This document shows, piece after piece, positions 59,852 through 64,000 of a DNA stretch of 64,000 nucleotides. Numbering within the stretch: the first letter of the stretch is position 1; each line of letters starts with the position of its first letter. Source of the DNA: Lichenostomus cassidix. Taxonomy: Eukaryota; Chordata; Aves; Passeriformes; Meliphagidae. The notes below the pieces were generated by a model that was given only the letters and a program-made list of their open reading frames with translations, searched no databases and had not been told where the DNA came from. The position numbers and the translations under genes were made by a program. The stretch spans positions 44,032,491-44,096,490 of the forward strand of contig CM039182.1 in NCBI GenBank assembly GCA_008360975.2, written 5' to 3'.

Positions 59852-62061
59852 CGCTGTCATTATTTTTATTGTCATTTTTTAGAAGTCATTAAGCAAAGCT
59901 GAATGGAAACAAACAGGCAGAGAACTCCTTTGAAAGTTCCCAGAATTGCTCATCTTGGTGTTTCAGTGAGGTGTTTTGGAAGAATGATATCTTGGTAACA
60001 ATTTTTCCATGGTCAAGGTAGGGTAGAAAGATTTTTAAGACAGGAGGGAAATCTCTACACTTATCTGATGAAGGGCTACCTCTGATTTATCTGTCAAACA
60101 TTAAACATTAATATCAAAATGGAAATTCTCCTCCCCGATTGTGTTGAGGAGTGGGAACCAGCATCTTGATGAGTTTTCAGCTGGACCTGTTTTCCTGGAA
60201 CCAACAATGTGCCAGTGGTGTTAGCAGAACTGTGTTGGGATGTCTTCAGGGCTCTCTTTGGCTTTGCACCTCTGAAGTGTTGGCATGTGATCTAGTTCAC
60301 TGGGGGAGCTAGATGCACATGAAAGCTGTGCTAGTGAACAAGGCCAGCAATTTATCTTGATTTGTTGGCAGATGAAAGAGACAGGCCAATGTCTGGAATA
60401 CCTGCTCTCCCCTACCTCACAACATGAAGAGCATCCTCACAGAGAAGTGTTGAATTAGCATTAGCCAGCACAGCACAGAGAAGTGACTACTGCATCATGT
60501 ACTCTTGTCATCAGCAGAGAAGATTTTGTGAGCACTGGATGGAATCATTTTAATTTCATACAAATAAGAAACAAAACCACAAGCAAGAATCTCACAGGTG
60601 CAGTGATAAACACAGACCAAAAGCAAAATAAAAGTGGTATTAAATGGCTGCAAAAGGCTCAATATATGAGAACTCACCTATAATTGCCTAGCAGATAGCA
60701 AGAACATCCATCTCTTCAAGCTTAGTTGTTGAAACGTTTGATGTTCAAATATTATAAACTCTGCAAAGAATCCCATTATCTTATCCTGTTAATCTCTTTA
60801 CTTGGATATAATAGAAGATGGAAAGGATAAAGAAATAGCATCAAAAAGAGGGCTTGCAGAATAAACATTTTCATCATTGAACAAATAGACAGAAAAAGCT
60901 CTCTATTTAATGAGAGTGTCTAATATGATATTATGATAATACAGAAAGGCACAGATGAAACCCCTGATTTTTAAAGCAATCTGAAAGGACAGTAGAGCAG
61001 TATCTCATTGCAAAGGAGATATCTCAGTTACTGTATACCTCTGACCCTCTCATATGTAATGCTTCCCCTTTCTAATCTGAAGCTGTTACTCCTTTTGGGA
61101 TTTCACACCATTCTCAGATTTTGTTCCACAGTTGCCAGCTACTTGCCATGTTTCCTTTGAGGGTTGGGGGGAAGCACCTGCCATAAGTTATCATGGCAGC
61201 CTACAAAGACCATGTTCTTAAAGCAAAAGATGGGTTATTCAAAAGCAAAGTACTGCAGCAGAAAATAATCTTAAGGCAATAAATAGGCTACACATATGTC
61301 AGGTTCTCTGGGTCCCATCTGTTTACTTTTCTCAATTCATGTGGGAAGCTCTTTTGAGCAGCTACCGTCTCATTTGATATTTCAAATAATATGTCATTTG
61401 ACATGTAAAGTAACTTAGCAAAGTGTATCTCAGGCCTAGTTGTAGTGTCTGGTCTCCATCTGGATCCAAGAGGATAGTGCATTGACAATAAATATACAGG
61501 CATTTCTGCTTAAAACAGCATTAGGGAAATGGCAATATATCAGATCCCCTCTTTAAATATTCATTTGTTTACTTTGGTTCTAGAAATATTCGTAAAATTG
61601 GCCTACAGTGACACATTCACCTGTCTTAAAGAAATCTATTAATTGTGAATTGTGGGAATCTAGCTAACAGAGAAAGACAGTTGCAGTATCATGGAATGAC
61701 ATCAGTGCTGGTCGCTGGGGAAAGACTCTGGCATTTACAGCTGATTTTGAAGACATCTTTTTCCAGAGAGATTAATAAATGTGACTACACACAGCATATG
61801 ATACTGTTCAGATTAAACATGGCAGAATCCAAATAATCACAGAGATTTTAAAACACTGGATCTGAGAGCAGCTGAAGAACTAACAACTGAAATTAGAGGT
61901 TAGAGTTGTGAAGAGGCGTTAGTCACAGGAAGGAAACCTAAAGAGTTAATCTGTCCCTAGTTCCCCAAAGGAATATTTTCTCTGTAGTACTTATCAGCAG
62001 CTGTGGCAGTTTTCTTTCTCTTGTCACCTACTTTGCATCTTCATATAAAAATACCTAACTG

Positions 62062-62077
62062 ATGGGAGTACTCCCAT
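62062..62077. repeat. 16-bp perfect palindrome
   Basis: ATGGGAGT is followed directly by its reverse complement ACTCCCAT. Confidence 0.9.
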
Positions 62078-62090
62078 TTGTCAGAGTGCA

Positions 62091-62133
62091 GATCCTGAGC
62101 TGTGGGAAGGAGCACTTGATTTAGCTCAGGATC
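62091..62133. repeat. 11-bp perfect inverted repeat
   Basis: GATCCTGAGCT (62091-62101) and AGCTCAGGATC (62123-62133) are exact reverse complements with a 21-nt spacer. Confidence 0.9.
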
Positions 62134-62588
62134 ACTTGATCCCCTCAGCTCATTGCAATCTTTCACAGAAATCACCAATGTGAATCTATCCCAGCTGCAC
62201 TTGTCCTAAAAATCTTATCTAGACATCTTATCATATCCCAGTTATGTCTACTGTCTCAGCTGATTCAGGTAGTACTTTCCAATTGTCTGCTCAAAAAGAG
62301 CCCGACATACAGGACCAGAGAAGGTCCATCCCACCAGCATGTTGTCAGATCACACTCGCATATGACAGAATCAGAACCAAACAGCTGGTATCTGTGGATG
62401 CCTCTGATAATTCAGGAATATGCCCCAGTGCTCTGCCACAGCCACTTTGCAGATGGAGTGATCATGTTGTAGCTGATAACTAAGAAGTGTGCATTTTCTT
62501 GTTGTTTGGTCCTTGTCTGTCCTGCTGGAACTCACCACAGGATTTGCAAAAAGGGAAAAAACTCATCCACCTTGAAAGACAGCTTTGC

Positions 62589-62610
62589 ATTTATTTATTT
62601 ATTTATTTTT
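62589..62610. repeat. (ATTT)n microsatellite
   Basis: About five ATTT units in perfect tandem, ending in a T-run. Confidence 0.85.
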
Positions 62611-62961
62611 AAGTCAGTTGCCTCACAAGAAAATTGCTCTGTAATCAGTGCAACTTGTTTGTAGTCTACTGGTACCATTGCCCTTTGATGTTTAAAAGTT
62701 TATTAGTGGAATTGCATTTTGTATCTGAAAAATGCATTATTCTGTAGGGCTCCTCTCTGCACAGGCAGGCAGAGGGAACGGGGGAGTCCTTTCCCCCTCA
62801 GCATCTTTGTATCATCCTTGAAATCTCTGGCTTTTGCATGCAGAAGATGGAGCTTTTTGGCACAAAGCGTTACTTCCAACATGGTTCAGTGTTGACATTC
62901 GTCTTCTTATTCTTAAGAATTAATTATTTCTGTCACTGAGTTATTGCCTCAGACGGACAGT

Positions 62962-63400
62962 CCAGAACCACAATGCTTTGAACAAAGGGCTGGAAGGGAC
63001 TCTCTGGGACCACATCATCATGCCCCCTGGAGTGGCAGGCAAATGTGCCAGGCTGTTCTTGCTGGGAAAACTCTGCATGAAAAGCAGCAAGGATGTTTTT
63101 CTAGGCCAGTGTAACCCAGATTTTCAGACCCCAAATAAAAAATGTCTCCACTTGTTATATTCATAGACTTTATTCCAATTTCGTTTGAATTCTCTTAGAC
63201 AGTTCAAAGTGCCCAGGGATGTGGACTGCACCACAGATGAGGGAACAGCAATTGCTTCTGCAGTAGCATTAATAGTTTCCTATCTCTGCTAGAAAAGCTT
63301 TTTCTGATGCATATTAATTGCATTTGACTTCTGCTTTGTCAGCTCCTTCATCAGCATGCATTTCTGGCTTTTACTTCACCCTGGGGACACCAGCTCCCAG
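62962..63400 (-). mobile_element. Possible very old CR1 3' remnant
   Basis: On the + strand, GGGCTGGAAGGGACTCTCTG near 62987 followed by GGGACCACATCATCATGC resembles the start of a reversed CR1 3' end. AGAAAAGCTTTTTCTGATGC near 63291 resembles a later CR1 block. Between them the match cannot be followed by eye. A chance likeness is possible. Confidence 0.3.
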
Positions 63401-64000
63401 TGCTCCAGGTGACCTCCAGAAAGCTATGGACAGCCTGCTATGCTGGGTAAAAATCTAACTTGTCAAATTGGAGTGAATGATGATATCTTAGGATGTGTAA
63501 TTCACTCAATTTGCCGAGAGTCCTAGGTCACTAACATGAACTAAAGTCGTACTGACAGTTCAGCTGCAGAGTTGAGCTGTGGGTGCAGGTTAGGACTGCA
63601 AAGTCTGATAGCACAGGCAGCAGTACTCAGAGAAAGGTTAAGCTGATGATTACATGCTTTCAGTAGCAATATTAACAAAGCTAGCATGAAGCTCCCTCCT
63701 GCCACGAAAGGTACTCTGCTTTGGAGCCCACAGAGGTTTTGGAAACACAGCTGCTCCTTCCCTGAAAGCAAAGCTCAGTATGGTACCATCAACTTGCCAC
63801 AACCCCATGCTAGAAGCACTTGCTGTTCCCTGTTGTGCACCACTGCAAAGTTATCCAGCAAAGTTCTCTGTGATTTGCCACCACTTCTCCATTGTTTTAA
63901 TTTCTAGCTACAAATTTCCATGTTTTTGTGAGATTTAAGGCACTATCCTAGCATTCTGGGTTCCTTTCCAGTGGAAAGTGGAGTATCTAAAAGCTTGTGT
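63401..64000. other. Non-coding DNA at window end
   Basis: No gene is recognised. Two opposed frames under 80 codons (63541-63771 on -, 63686-63907 on +) match nothing I know. Confidence 0.55.

Larger units (their letters stand above)
57662..62961. other. Non-coding unique DNA with candidate conserved elements
   Basis: No gene is recognised. Stretches at 57500-57570 (just outside this interval), 58905-59090 and 60760-60960 are A+T-rich and repeat-free. An (ATT)n run lies at 59837-59851. A palindrome and a larger inverted repeat lie close together at 62062-62133, and an (ATTT)n run at 62589-62610. Confidence 0.55.

Noticed and set aside
62589..62610. (ATTT)n run as an AU-rich mRNA element
   Set aside because: No transcript or 3' untranslated region is supported here; it is a plain microsatellite.
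1..64000. CRISPR array, tRNA, rRNA or snRNA genes
   Set aside because: No regularly spaced repeat series and no recognisable conserved RNA gene core was found on reading both strands. Weak or diverged RNA genes could have been missed without a covariance-model search.

Overview
The window looks like non-coding vertebrate nuclear DNA, most probably from a bird. CpG is scarce overall and base composition is A+T-leaning with short GC-richer patches. No open frame carries a recognisable protein domain, and there is no bacterial-type gene packing. The avian call rests on the interspersed repeats. There are three clear CR1 LINE 3' ends on the + strand, a decayed CR1 reverse-transcriptase segment on the - strand, and two LTR pieces of the kind common in bird genomes. 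The bird order cannot be told from the sequence.

Layout. 1-17 kb: unique DNA with scattered T-tracts, short TG/TA repeats and one CpG-richer patch near 185-390. 16.96-17.33 kb: an A+T-rich alternating tract followed by a shortened, internally deleted ERV LTR on the - strand. 17.3-23 kb: unique DNA. 23.05-23.83 kb: a 5'-truncated CR1 holding the C-terminal part of its ORF2 and its 3' end. 25.05-25.66 kb: a solo LTR on the - strand with TG...CA ends and a 5-bp target duplication. 25.7-41.8 kb: unique DNA in which several A+T-rich stretches have the look of conserved non-coding elements. 41.87-42.18 kb: a short CR1 tail. 42.2-49.7 kb: unique DNA with a small tandem duplication, a perfect palindrome and a CpG-containing block. 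49.75-50.17 kb: the decayed CR1 on the - strand. 50.83-51.48 kb: a third CR1 tail. 51.5-64 kb: unique DNA, with a possible very old CR1 remnant near 63 kb.

No protein-coding gene, exon, tRNA, rRNA, snRNA or CRISPR array could be supported. The open frames present are mostly 60-180 codons, overlap one another on opposite strands, and resemble chance frames. The best description is an intergenic region or the inside of a large intron. Anything functional here is more likely regulatory DNA than protein. I did not find a convincing new system. The most useful leads are the conserved-element candidates, the CpG-bearing blocks and the small inverted or direct repeats listed as findings.
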